Source: Mesorhizobium tianshanense
GTDB lineage: Bacteria; Pseudomonadota; Alphaproteobacteria; Rhizobiales; Rhizobiaceae
Length of the DNA: 64,000 bases
Assembly: GCF_007830515.1 (NCBI RefSeq)
Contig: NZ_VLKT01000004.1
Location: 62,001-126,000 of the forward strand
Direction: 5' to 3'
A model generated the notes under the pieces. It was not told the origin of the DNA, did not search any database, and saw only the letters and a list, made by a program, of their open reading frames with translations. Below, piece after piece: positions 11,247 through 19,844 of this stretch (positions within the stretch are counted from its first letter, which is position 1; each line of letters starts with the position of its first letter). The translations under genes were made by a program, and so were the position numbers.

Positions 11247-12755
11247 ATGAATAGAAGCGTTCATACGATGGCAGCGGTCGTATTGATGACCGCTGCCGCG
11301 CCAACGGCCGTGGCACAAGATGCGGCGCAGGAGATCCGTATCGTCCTGCCGGAGCAGCCGGCCAATCTGGAGCCCTGCGGCACCATCATCACAAATGTCG
11401 GCCAGATACTCAGCCAAAACGTTGTTGAGCCGCTGACCGTCATCGATCCGATCACCGGACAACCTCAGCCGAAACTGGCGACCGAGTGGACCAGCGTGGA
11501 CCCGACAACCTGGCGGATCAAGCTGCGTGAGGGCGTGAAGTTCCAGGACGGAACCGAACTCAACGCGGATGCGGTCGCGTTCTCCATCAACAGGATGATC
11601 GACGGCAAGATCACCTGCAGCAACATGGCGAAATTCGGCGATGCCAAATTAACGGTGTCGCCGGTCGACGATCTGACCGTCGAAATAAAGTCGGACAGAC
11701 CCGAGCCCATCATGCCGACGCTGTTAAGCGTGGTCATGATCGTCTCGCCGAAGACACCGGTCGACCAGGCAGTGAACGATCCGGTCGGGACCGGTCCCTT
11801 CACGCTATCGACCTTTTCCCCGCAAACTGTAGTGCTGGACGCGTTCGATGGCTATTGGGGCAAGAAGCCGGAGATCACGAAGGCAACCTATGTCTGGCGG
11901 CCCGAATCCTCGATTCGAGCGGCAATGGTTGAAACCGGGGAAGCCGACCTGACGCCGTCGATTGCCATCCAGGACGCCAGCAATCCGGAGACGGATTTCG
12001 CCTACCTGAACTCCGAAACCACCGCGATCCGTATCGATACCGCCGAGCCGCCGCTCGATGACCCGCGCGTCCGCAAGGCGCTCAACCTTGCGATCGACTG
12101 GGAAGGCCTTGCCCAGCTGTTCGGCGACGACGTCAAGCGTGCGTCGCAGATGGTCGTCTCTGGGATCAACGGGCATGACGAAGCGCTCGAGCCCTGGCCG
12201 TATGATCCGCAAGAGGCGAAAAAGCTCATCGAAGAGGCGCGCACGGCTGGCGTCGCAGTCGACACCGAGATCAAGCTCATCGGGCGAAACGGCATCTATC
12301 CGAACGGCGCGGAAGCGATGGAGGCCATGATGACGATGTGGCAGGACGCCGGCCTCAACGTCAAGCTTACCATGCTCGATGTCGCCGACTGGCTGCGCTA
12401 TCTGCAAAAGCCTTTCCCGTCGGAGCGCGGCCCCAATCTCCTGCAGATGATGCACGACAACAACAAGGGCGATGCGGCCTTCACCGTTCCGATCTTCTAC
12501 CGATCGAGCGGCAGCTACTCGACCTTGGCCGATCCGGCATTCGACAAGGAAATAGACGAGGCGCTGGCTGCGACCGGCGAGGCCCGCACGAACAACTTCA
12601 AGGCGATCTTCGGCAAGGCCCGCAGGCAAGTGGCGGGGGACATCCCGATGTTCCACATGATCGGCTACACCCGCGTTGGCACCAGGCTGGAATGGAAGCC
12701 CGATATCACCACCAACAGCGAAATACCGCTGGCCAATATCGCGATCAAGGACTGA
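11247..12755 (+). CDS. ABC transporter substrate-binding protein, family 5 (dipeptide/oligopeptide type)
   Basis: A 502-residue periplasmic binding protein of the SBP_bac_5 family. A signal peptide of about 23 residues ends PTAVAQ. Conserved family parts include LATEWTSVDPTTWRIKLREGVKFQDGTELNADAV and DPVGTGPFTL, then PPLDDPRVRKALNLAID. AAAGGGAGGAGAGAC precedes ATG 11247. It is followed by two permeases and a double ATPase, making a complete importer. Although the family is named for peptides, many members bind oligosaccharides or acidic sugars. The kdgD neighbour makes a sugar acid or pectin-derived saccharide plausible (inference). Confidence 0.9.
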   Translation: MNRSVHTMAAVVLMTAAAPTAVAQDAAQEIRIVLPEQPANLEPCGTIITNVGQILSQNVVEPLTVIDPITGQPQPKLATEWTSVDPTTWRIKLREGVKFQDGTELNADAVAFSINRMIDGKITCSNMAKFGDAKLTVSPVDDLTVEIKSDRPEPIMPTLLSVVMIVSPKTPVDQAVNDPVGTGPFTLSTFSPQTVVLDAFDGYWGKKPEITKATYVWRPESSIRAAMVETGEADLTPSIAIQDASNPETDFAYLNSETTAIRIDTAEPPLDDPRVRKALNLAIDWEGLAQLFGDDVKRASQMVVSGINGHDEALEPWPYDPQEAKKLIEEARTAGVAVDTEIKLIGRNGIYPNGAEAMEAMMTMWQDAGLNVKLTMLDVADWLRYLQKPFPSERGPNLLQMMHDNNKGDAAFTVPIFYRSSGSYSTLADPAFDKEIDEALAATGEARTNNFKAIFGKARRQVAGDIPMFHMIGYTRVGTRLEWKPDITTNSEIPLANIAIKD

Positions 12756-12763
12756 GTGATACG

Positions 12764-12795
12764 GGGGCGCCGGTCCGATCGTGGTCCTGCGCCCC
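12764..12795 (+). promoter_or_regulatory. Intercistronic hairpin between binding protein and permease
   Basis: GGGGCGC (12764-12770) pairs with GCGCCCC (12789-12795) around an 18-nt loop, 8 bp after the binding-protein stop, with no T-tract. Such hairpins usually stabilise the abundant binding-protein mRNA or partly stop transcription before the permease genes. Confidence 0.45.
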
Positions 12796-12837
12796 TGACC
12801 CGTTGCCTCCGTCGATATCCGTCCAAGGGCATCCGAA

Positions 12838-13752
12838 ATGATTACCTACCTTGGACGCCGGGCGTCCCACAGTATCCTGTCGGTCATAGGTCTGTTAACG
12901 CTGGTCTTTTTCCTGACACGGCTTACCGGCGATCCTTCCGCCTTGTACCTGCCCCTGGACTCGACTGCGGAAGCTCGGGCCGCGTTCGCGCGGTTGAACG
13001 GTCTCGATCAGCCGATCCATTGGCAGTTTCTGGAATACCTGCGCAATCTTCTGCATCTGGATTTCGGTGAATCGTTACGCCAGAACCGCTCGGCGATGCA
13101 GGTCGCGCTAGAGGCGTTTCCGGAAACGCTGAAGCTTGCCGCCGTCGCGATCACGCTGTCGACAGCCTTGGCTATCCTTGTCGGCTCTCTTGCGGCCGCG
13201 CGACCGGGCAGCATGTTCGACCGTGTCGCCAGCCTCATCTCTCTGGCCGGCGCAAGCGCGCCGGATTTTTGGGTCGCTATCGTCGGCATCCTTGTCTTTG
13301 CTGTGGGGCTCGGGCTCTTGCCGACATCCGGTACCGGAAGCTGGGCCCATTGGATCATGCCCTCCTTCGTGCTGATGCTTCGCCCCTTTGGTCTTTTGGT
13401 GCAGGTCGTGCGCGGAACGATGCTGTCCGCGCTTGCCTCTCCATACATCAAGACCGCAAGGGCCAAGGGCCTGCCCCGACACAAGATCATCTTCGGGCAT
13501 GCGCTGCGCAACTCGCTGCTGCCCGTTGTCACGGTCGCCGGCGACCTGGCGACCAGTCTCGTCAACGGAGCCGTGGTCGTGGAGTCGATATTCGGCTGGC
13601 CCGGCATCGGCAAGCTGATGATCGACTCGATCATTCAGCGCGATTTTGCCGTCGTCCAGTCGACGATTCTGGTGACGGCTACCGCCATCTTCATCCTGAA
13701 CATCGCGATCGACCTGCTCTACGCGGTTCTCGATCCGCGCATCCGGTATTAA
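12838..13752 (+). CDS. ABC transporter permease, DppB/OppB type
   Basis: A 304-residue inner-membrane subunit with about six transmembrane helices. The N-terminal MITYLGRRASHSILSVIGLL and the following FFLTRLTGDPSALYLP are typical of the DppB half. The cytoplasmic EAA loop reads YIKTARAKGLPRHKIIFGHAL, with NSLLPVVTVAG after it and a C-terminal FAVVQSTILVTATAIF. It forms the membrane pore with the DppC-type protein encoded 3 bp downstream and is energised by the fused ATPase at 14676. Confidence 0.9.
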   Translation: MITYLGRRASHSILSVIGLLTLVFFLTRLTGDPSALYLPLDSTAEARAAFARLNGLDQPIHWQFLEYLRNLLHLDFGESLRQNRSAMQVALEAFPETLKLAAVAITLSTALAILVGSLAAARPGSMFDRVASLISLAGASAPDFWVAIVGILVFAVGLGLLPTSGTGSWAHWIMPSFVLMLRPFGLLVQVVRGTMLSALASPYIKTARAKGLPRHKIIFGHALRNSLLPVVTVAGDLATSLVNGAVVVESIFGWPGIGKLMIDSIIQRDFAVVQSTILVTATAIFILNIAIDLLYAVLDPRIRY

Positions 13753-13755
13753 GCC

Positions 13756-14679
13756 ATGACGATCATCACCACCGACACCAAATCGGTGACAGCTCCAGGT
13801 ACGGGTCGCCTCCTTCTCGCCTATTTGAAGCGCGACAAGCTTGCGCTCGCCGCCGCTATTTTCCTGGCGATCGTCGTGCTCGCGGCGATCCTCGGCCCTT
13901 GGTTGGTGGGCGACGCCGCATCGCGGCTGGGGCTGCGCCAGCGCAATCTCGCCCCCTTCTCGCTGGGTAGCGGCTGGATCTACGTCCTTGGCGCCGACAC
14001 CCTTGGCCGGCCCATCCTGGCCAGGCTGATTGTCGGCGCGCAGAACACGGCCGGGATTGCAGCGGCGGCGGTATTCGCGTCCATGCTGATTGGTGGAACA
14101 CTGGGCCTAGTAGCGGGCTATTCGGAGCGCTGGTACAGCCACCTCATTCTGCGCCTGGCCGATGTCGTCATGAGCTTTCCTTCGCTGCTGCTGGCGCTCA
14201 TCGTGCTCTACACGCTGGGCCCGAGCATCACCAACCTGGTGATCGTTCTCGCCGTCACGCGTATGCCGATCTACCTCAGGACAGCGCGCGCCGAAGTGTT
14301 GGAGTTGCGCGAGCGCATGTTTGTGAGCGCGGCGCGAGCCATGGGTGCCAAGCCGGCCCGGATCATCGTCCGGCATATCGCACCCCTCGTCCTGCCGACT
14401 TTGGTGACGATTTCAGCCATTGATTTCGCGACCGTCATTCTCTCGGAATCGGCGCTGAGTTTCCTTGGTCTTGGCATTCAGCCACCAGACTTTACCTGGG
14501 GTGCAATGGTGGCAAACGGCCGCGGCTATCTCACGACCGCCTGGTGGATCGCATTTTGGCCGGGTCTTGCAATCATGCTGACGACGCTGTCGCTCAACAT
14601 CCTCTCGAACTGGGCCCGCACCGTCGCTGATCCGCAGCAACGCTGGCGTCTTCAGACATTGCGAAAAGCTGCCCGATGA
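13756..14679 (+). CDS. ABC transporter permease, DppC/OppC type
   Basis: A 307-residue partner permease. After an N-terminal cytoplasmic tail and first helix (LALAAAIFLAIVVLAAILGP) comes the OppC-type GADTLGRPILARLIVGAQNT segment. The EAA loop is FVSAARAMGAKPARIIVRHI. The C-terminal part contains LSFLGLGIQPPDFTWGAMV and WWIAFWPGLAIMLTTLSLN, both standard for the family. The start is 3 bp after the DppB-type gene, and the end overlaps the ATPase start by 4 bp, so all three genes are coupled. Confidence 0.9.
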   Translation: MTIITTDTKSVTAPGTGRLLLAYLKRDKLALAAAIFLAIVVLAAILGPWLVGDAASRLGLRQRNLAPFSLGSGWIYVLGADTLGRPILARLIVGAQNTAGIAAAAVFASMLIGGTLGLVAGYSERWYSHLILRLADVVMSFPSLLLALIVLYTLGPSITNLVIVLAVTRMPIYLRTARAEVLELRERMFVSAARAMGAKPARIIVRHIAPLVLPTLVTISAIDFATVILSESALSFLGLGIQPPDFTWGAMVANGRGYLTTAWWIAFWPGLAIMLTTLSLNILSNWARTVADPQQRWRLQTLRKAAR

Positions 14680-16322
14680 GCAATGCCACTAATCCCATTC
14701 TCAAAGTCGAGGGCCTGACCGTCGATTTCCTTTCGGACGATGAGCCGGTACGCGCCGTCGACGATGTCTCTTTCCACGTCGGCCATGGCGAGACTCTCGT
14801 GATCCTTGGCGAAAGCGGATCGGGAAAGAGCGTCAGCACCAGCACGGTGATGGATCTCATTGATTGTCCGCCAGGTGATATCGTGGCCGGCTCCTGTCTC
14901 TTCGATGGCGTCGAACTCTCAGACCTCAGCGCGCAGGCGCGCAGAAGCATCAACGGCCGCAGGATAGCGATGATATTTCAGGATCCGCTCGCCTACCTGA
15001 ACCCCGTCTACACGGTGGGGCGGCAGATCAAGGAGGTCTATGAGAGCCACGGGGCGGGAAGCGGCAAGGACGCACGCGCCAAGACGATAGAACTGCTTCG
15101 GCGCGTAGGCATTCCAGAGCCGGAAAACCGCGTCGACTTCTATCCGCATCAGTTCTCGGGCGGACAACGCCAGCGCGTGATGGTTGCCATGGCGATCGCG
15201 TTGAAACCGGACATCTTGATCGCCGATGAACCGACGACCGCTCTCGACGTCAGCGTGCAAGCGCAGATCCTCGATCTGCTGCGCGATCTTCAGCGCGAAA
15301 CCGGCATGGCGTTGATTATGATCACCCACGACCTCGAAGTCGCCTCGTCCATGGCGGACCGGATTATCGTCATGAACGGCGGGAAGGTTGTAGAGACAGG
15401 CATCGCCAAGGAGGTCTTCAGCAATCCGCAGCACGCCTATACGCGCCGCCTCATCTCCGCCCTGCCCCCCGGCAACGCAGCGGAGGCGCCGAACAAGCGT
15501 TCGACGGCGATCGCCAGCGAAACCCTGCTCAAGGTGGAACATCTCACCAAGCACTATGTGCTTGCTTCCGGAGCTTTTAGCGGCAAGCGGACGTTCAAGG
15601 CGGTGGATGACATAAGCTTCGAGGTCAGGAGAGGAGAAACGCTCGGCATCGTCGGCGAGTCCGGCTCCGGCAAATCGAGCGTCGCGCGCATGCTGTTGGG
15701 GCTGAACGCGCCAAGCTCGGGCAAGGCAGTCTTTGCCGGTGAAAACATCTTCGAAATGAACGAGAAGCGTCTTATGGCGTTTCGACGCAAGGTCCAGATG
15801 GTATTCCAGGATCCATACGGATCGATGAATCCGCGCATGCGCGTCTACTCCATCATTTCCGAACCCTGGGCGATCCACCGCGATATTCTGTCGAAGAACA
15901 GGTGGAAGGCTCGAGTGGCAGAGCTCCTGGAATTGGTTGGGCTGTTGCCGGAGCACGCCGACCGCTACCCGCACCAGTTTTCCGGCGGCCAGCGACAGCG
16001 CATCGCCATTGCGCGCGCGCTCGCGAGCGAGCCGGAACTGATCGTCTGCGACGAAGCGGTTTCGGCGCTCGACGTCTCTATCCAAGCGCAGGTGATCGAC
16101 CTTCTGGCCGACCTTAGGACCCGGCTTAGCCTCTCATATATTTTCATCACACATGACTTGCCGATCGTGCGCCATTTCGCGGACCGGATCATGGTCATGA
16201 AAGATGGAAGGATTGTCGAGGAAGGCCAAACCTCGGCGCTGTTCGGGGCGCCTCGCCACGAATATACGCAAAGCCTGCTGCAGGCTGTGCCTAAGCCCAA
16301 ATGGCTTACGCACGCTCAATAG
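14676..16322 (+). CDS. ABC transporter ATP-binding protein, fused DppD-DppF type
   Basis: A 548-residue protein with two complete nucleotide-binding domains in tandem, each serving one half of the importer. Domain 1 (about residues 5-265) has Walker [11 protein letters not shown], signature [10 protein letters not shown] and Walker [14 protein letters not shown]. Domain 2 (about 285-540) has [20 protein letters not shown] and [13 protein letters not shown], where the usual DEPT is replaced by DEAV, a common variant in the DppF half. The fusion accounts for there being only one ATPase gene in this operon. ATGA overlap with the preceding permease gives the start. Confidence 0.91.
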   Translation: MSNATNPILKVEGLTVDFLSDDEPVRAVDDVSFHVGHGETLVILGESGSGKSVSTSTVMDLIDCPPGDIVAGSCLFDGVELSDLSAQARRSINGRRIAMIFQDPLAYLNPVYTVGRQIKEVYESHGAGSGKDARAKTIELLRRVGIPEPENRVDFYPHQFSGGQRQRVMVAMAIALKPDILIADEPTTALDVSVQAQILDLLRDLQRETGMALIMITHDLEVASSMADRIIVMNGGKVVETGIAKEVFSNPQHAYTRRLISALPPGNAAEAPNKRSTAIASETLLKVEHLTKHYVLASGAFSGKRTFKAVDDISFEVRRGETLGIVGESGSGKSSVARMLLGLNAPSSGKAVFAGENIFEMNEKRLMAFRRKVQMVFQDPYGSMNPRMRVYSIISEPWAIHRDILSKNRWKARVAELLELVGLLPEHADRYPHQFSGGQRQRIAIARALASEPELIVCDEAVSALDVSIQAQVIDLLADLRTRLSLSYIFITHDLPIVRHFADRIMVMKDGRIVEEGQTSALFGAPRHEYTQSLLQAVPKPKWLTHAQ

Positions 16323-16534
16323 TCCGGGCCGAAGCGCGAGCAACGCCGGAAGCCGATGTGGTCTCCGGGAAATGACCCGGATCGGCCTAGCAACTAAATC
16401 CTACGTCATTTCAACGGCTTGAACCATATCCGCCAACCCCATGAATTTTCCGAGCTAGTTGCAGGCAACGTATCCCGGAAGACAAGACGGGGGGACCGTA
16501 ACGTCCACTGTGCTGGGAGGTTTTGGAACGACAA

Positions 16535-16570
16535 CTGAGGGCGGGCGTCTCTGCCCTTAGTGTTTAATTT
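16535..16570 (+). terminator. Possible Rho-independent terminator after the importer operon
   Basis: CTGAGGGC (16535-16542) can pair with GCCCTTAG (16553-16560), including one G-T pair, followed by TGTTTAATTT. It lies about 210 bp beyond the ATPase stop and before the hipBA operon. The T-run is interrupted, so efficiency is uncertain. The DNA between 16323 and 16534 shows no gene. Confidence 0.4.
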
Positions 16571-16575
16571 CGCTC

Positions 16576-16634
16576 CCGTACAGGATCACGCGGCGGTTTT
16601 TTAGCCAAAATTTCAGCAGAATGATCCTGTACGG
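16576..16634. promoter_or_regulatory. 13-bp inverted repeat upstream of hipBA, candidate HipB operator
   Basis: CCGTACAGGATCA (16576-16588) and TGATCCTGTACGG (16622-16634) are perfect inverted copies separated by 33 bp. Their outer ends lie about 90-150 bp before the hipB start. HipB-type antitoxins repress their own operon by binding several palindromic or inverted sites, so this is the natural operator candidate. A TTGAAA/TAGGTT pair with 17-bp spacing lies at 16679-16707 but would leave a very short leader. Confidence 0.5.
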
Positions 16635-16724
16635 TGTCATGCCTCCCTATTATTGACCCCGAACGGGATCGAATCGTCTTGAAAAAGCGTGGAATAATCG
16701 CTAGGTTCCCGTCAGGAGCATGAG

Positions 16725-17318
16725 ATGGAAAAAAAAGAGAGCAAATCCGCGACAAGCGTGGTCAATGCCAAGGACTTGGGAAAGTTAGCCGCGCAGGCGG
16801 GATCCACCCAAGATCTTGCGAGGCAGATCGCTGCCATCGCTGCGCCGAGTAGCGCGTTATCCCAAACCGCTGCTGAGATCGCTAGGATACTTTCTAGCCA
16901 TAACACTTTGGGTGATCTGGCCAAGAATCGGGCTGTGTCGCTGCCGAAGGTAAATCTCAATTTGCCGGACATATCCCGGACGATACAGGCTTCCTTACCG
17001 CGATCGCTTTCGGACACGCATTTGCCCCGCCGCAAGCAAAACGTAGCCGTCGTCGAGGACGCCGTGCAGCAACCGGAGGTAAATGTCTCCAAAATCGAAC
17101 CAGTCGAGCTAGAGATTGCAACACCAGAAAATCTAGGATTACTGATCCGTCGCGCTCGCGAGGGGCGAAATCTATCGCAGCAAAGTTTTGCTGACTTGGC
17201 TGGCGTAGGACGCCGATTTGTTTCCGAACTGGAGAACGGCAAGGCAACCCTCGAATTGGGTAAGGTTCTAAAGGTCGCGCGCGCCGCCGGCATATCGATA
17301 TTTGCCCGGAGCCGCTGA
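16725..17318 (+). CDS. hipB: HipB-like antitoxin with long N-terminal extension
   Basis: A 197-residue protein. The last 65 residues are a Cro/C1-type helix-turn-helix: LGLLIRRAREGRNLSQQSFA, then DLAGVGRRFVSELENGKATLEL and KVLKVARAAGISIF, as in HipB antitoxins. The first 130 residues are unlike the usual 70-90-residue HipB. They are Ala/Ser/Leu-rich (LARQIAAIAAPSSALSQTAA), without cysteines or clear membrane segments, and of unknown role. GGAGCATGAG gives a ribosome-binding site. It ends 5 bp before hipA. HipB normally sequesters HipA and represses the operon. Confidence 0.8.
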   Translation: MEKKESKSATSVVNAKDLGKLAAQAGSTQDLARQIAAIAAPSSALSQTAAEIARILSSHNTLGDLAKNRAVSLPKVNLNLPDISRTIQASLPRSLSDTHLPRRKQNVAVVEDAVQQPEVNVSKIEPVELEIATPENLGLLIRRAREGRNLSQQSFADLAGVGRRFVSELENGKATLELGKVLKVARAAGISIFARSR

Positions 17319-17323
17319 CAGTA

Positions 17324-18628
17324 ATGGAGATACTTGCCCTTGACGTTCGCCTTGACGGCTACGCCGATCCTGTCGGCGTCCTCGTACGTGATAACAAAGG
17401 CGCGGTGGCGTTTGCGTACAAGGCGGAATATTTGTCCGACCCGGATTCCACGCCCCTGTCGCTCTCTTTGCCTCTTACGACCGATCCTTACGAAGACGTC
17501 GTAACACGCCCATTCTTCGACAATCTCCTTCAGGAACGCGATGGAGCGCTCGCAGACATCATGGCACGCGAGAGCCTCGCGCGTGACGACATAGCAGGCC
17601 TGTTGTTTCACATTGGAAAGGACTGCGCCGGAGCTCTGTCGGTTCTCCCAGCCGGAGCTCCGCCAACAAAGGTCCCAGGGGTCTATGACCAAGATTATGT
17701 GCCGATACCGCCGGATCGGCTCAAAGCGATTGTCGAGTCGCTTCACAAGCGCCGGCGCTTGCCGGAGGGCACTGAAGACCCATCGCCTCTGGCAGGCGTG
17801 CAAAGCAAAATCGCTTTGACGCTTCTGCCGGACGGAACGCTCGCCGAACCCAATCCAGGTTCTGGTGCGCCGACGACTCACATCCTGAAGGTTCCAGACC
17901 AGGATCACCTTCAGGATGCACTACTTGAGGCCGAGGCAATGCATGTGTCCCAGGCACTGGGGTTTGAGACGGCTGAAGCCGTTGTGACGCCAATAGCTGA
18001 TATCAACGCGCTGCTGGTAACGCGATTTGACCGCGGCCTGGACAAGCAGAACAGGATCGTTCGAATCCATCAGGAGGATTTTGCCCAGGCGCTCGGCCTG
18101 CCTGCCTCCTTCAAATATGAACGGCGCGGGGTGGAAGGTCGCCGATTCGATGTTTCTGGTATCCGGAGAATTCTGGAGGCAACTGGCGACCCGGCTGGTG
18201 AGAAGGACACATTTATCAGAGCGACGCTGTTTGATCTGTTGATCGGCAACGCTGATGGGCACGCGAAGAACTTCGCCCTTTTGTTTGAGCAGGGGGGGCG
18301 CATCCGCATGGCGCCACGCTATGACATCCTGCCGACCAGGTTGGACGACCGCCTAACCGATGAGCTCGCGTACAAAATTGGGTCCGCGCGCACGCTCAAC
18401 GAGGTCACTATCGCTAACTTCGAAGGCTTTCTTCAAGCGATGGGAATTGACAGCGCCGCGGCGCGACGACGTATCCGCCTGCGCCACACAAATGAAATCG
18501 CCTCGAGGCTGGCCACTCACCTGGCTGAACTCAACAAAGGGGGAATGAAGCGGTTCGCGGACCTGATTGCATCCAATACCAGGATTCTCCTTGGCGCTCT
18601 GGCTGTCGATGTGCCTGATGCAGCTTAG
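17324..18628 (+). CDS. hipA: HipA-family serine/threonine kinase toxin
   Basis: A 434-residue kinase. N-terminal region: DGYADPVGVLVRDNKGAVAF and the Couple_hipA-type PLSLSLPL with FFDNLLQE. Kinase core: SPLAGVQSKIALTLLPDG (nucleotide-binding loop with the autophosphorylated-Ser region), THILKVPD, then the catalytic LIGNADGHAKNFALL (near residues 306-320) and MAPRYDILPT. HipA phosphorylates glutamyl-tRNA synthetase in E. coli and induces dormancy; other members have other targets. All catalytic residues appear intact, so the toxin should be active. Gene order (hipB then hipA, 5-bp gap) is canonical. Its position among transposon debris suggests a mobile addiction or defence module. Confidence 0.88.
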   Translation: MEILALDVRLDGYADPVGVLVRDNKGAVAFAYKAEYLSDPDSTPLSLSLPLTTDPYEDVVTRPFFDNLLQERDGALADIMARESLARDDIAGLLFHIGKDCAGALSVLPAGAPPTKVPGVYDQDYVPIPPDRLKAIVESLHKRRRLPEGTEDPSPLAGVQSKIALTLLPDGTLAEPNPGSGAPTTHILKVPDQDHLQDALLEAEAMHVSQALGFETAEAVVTPIADINALLVTRFDRGLDKQNRIVRIHQEDFAQALGLPASFKYERRGVEGRRFDVSGIRRILEATGDPAGEKDTFIRATLFDLLIGNADGHAKNFALLFEQGGRIRMAPRYDILPTRLDDRLTDELAYKIGSARTLNEVTIANFEGFLQAMGIDSAAARRRIRLRHTNEIASRLATHLAELNKGGMKRFADLIASNTRILLGALAVDVPDAA

Positions 18629-19287
18629 GAGCGAGACGCATTCGTTGGCCGCGCCGGTGGATGGCTTCTAAGCTAGCTTAACTAGGCCGCTTACGCGCCG
18701 CAGCTTCGCGATGGCTTTCGGCTATTATTGGGCATGGAATTGGGTACGCGGAAGTCCACGAGAGCCTGTGCCTGTGCCTAACATCCTTCAATGGCGCATG
18801 CCATAGGGGCTCTCCGGCCGCGCCGCCTTGACCCGGCGCCAGCTTCGGAGGGACTGAGGGCGGATTGCGGGGCTTGGAGTGTCGCCCTTCAGCACCTGCC
18901 GGCCTCGCTGTTCCTCGATGCCACCGACAACGTGGCCGTGGTGCTCCACCTTGCGGGATTTAGCGCCGCGGCAGCGCATAAGCACGCCGTCGAGTTGCTC
19001 GATTACCTCGAGGTCGGCCACCGCAAGCACGCGATGCATGCGGTCGAGGGCATCATCGACCGGCAGGTGCCCCGCCTTCGCGGCGGCCAGAATAGCTGAC
19101 GAGCCGCACCAGCGCTCCCAAGTGCCCCTGGCGCTTTAATACTTGCAGATATGGACGGTGAGGTAAGTTTCTGAATGTCGGGCCAACGACATCCTTGCCG
19201 CTGCTGAGTACGGTGGCTGAACAGTGTGCGGGCTCTCGTGAATACCCGCCCGATGCTGAACTCTATCCATGGAGAGGAACATCACCA
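18629..19287. other. Intergenic region with no confident gene
   Basis: One rightward frame at 18791-19099 (102 codons) contains FLDATDNVAVVLHLAGFSAA and an alanine/histidine-rich tail, and an antisense frame covers the same bases. Neither has a good ribosome-binding site or a recognisable domain. It may be the residue of a decayed gene. Confidence 0.35.
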
Positions 19288-19788
19288 ATGATGAAGAAAA
19301 CGCATTATGTAGTAGTCAGCCTCGCTCTCGCCGGCGGTATAGCGCTAGGTGCCGCTGAGGCCAGCGCTGAGCAATACGCGAAATCGCAGCGCGGCACCCC
19401 ATTGACCACTGACGAGCTATTCCAACTTTATCAGGGCCGCTCATGGATTTGGAAAGACGGAGCAGGCCACTTTTCACCACGGCAGCGTCGGTTTACCGCC
19501 ACGACTGGCAAAGGGACTTCTTATGGTGAGGGACGCTGGTTTCTTATTGATCCCGGAAAGCTCTGCTTCCGAGCTACGTGGACTTCGAAGGATGGTAGTA
19601 CTCCGGCGCTTTCATGCTTCAGCCATCGGAAGCAGGGCGCGAACGTCTACCAAAAAAGTAAGAAGGGGAAGTGGTACCTCTTCAAACATGCCCAACTGAA
19701 AAAAGAAGACGAGTACGCAAAGGTGCGGCGCGGCGACTACGTCGCCAACCGTTTGGAAAAGACCAAGGCTCGGCTGGCCAACCGGTGA
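19288..19788 (+). CDS. Secreted DUF995 family protein
   Basis: A 166-residue exported protein. MMKKTHYVVVSLALAGGIAL followed by GAAEASAEQ is a clear signal peptide with cleavage near residue 27. The mature part contains TTDELFQLYQGRSWIWKDGA, RWFLIDPGKLCFRATW and SCFSHRKQGANVYQK, which match the DUF995 family common in Mesorhizobium and Rhizobium. Two cysteines may form a disulphide. ATG 19288 was chosen over a longer frame from 19195 because GGAGAGG precedes it and the signal peptide starts there. DUF995 proteins have no established biochemical role. Confidence 0.75.
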   Translation: MMKKTHYVVVSLALAGGIALGAAEASAEQYAKSQRGTPLTTDELFQLYQGRSWIWKDGAGHFSPRQRRFTATTGKGTSYGEGRWFLIDPGKLCFRATWTSKDGSTPALSCFSHRKQGANVYQKSKKGKWYLFKHAQLKKEDEYAKVRRGDYVANRLEKTKARLANR

Positions 19789-19798
19789 TCGGCCAGCC
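19772..19798 (+). terminator. GC-rich hairpin at the end of the DUF995 gene
   Basis: GGCTGGCC (19772-19779) pairs perfectly with GGCCAGCC (19791-19798) across the stop codon. No T-tract follows, so it is at best a weak or Rho-assisted terminator or an mRNA 3-prime stabiliser. Confidence 0.35.
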
Positions 19799-19844
19799 AC
19801 TTGCCGCTGGTTCCTCACTAACATTTTTCCTGGAGAGATAAAGG

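Noticed and set aside
18791..19099. Possible 102-residue gene after hipA
   Set aside because: There is no ribosome-binding site and the composition is mixed. A competing antisense frame covers the same bases. It is recorded only as part of a gap.
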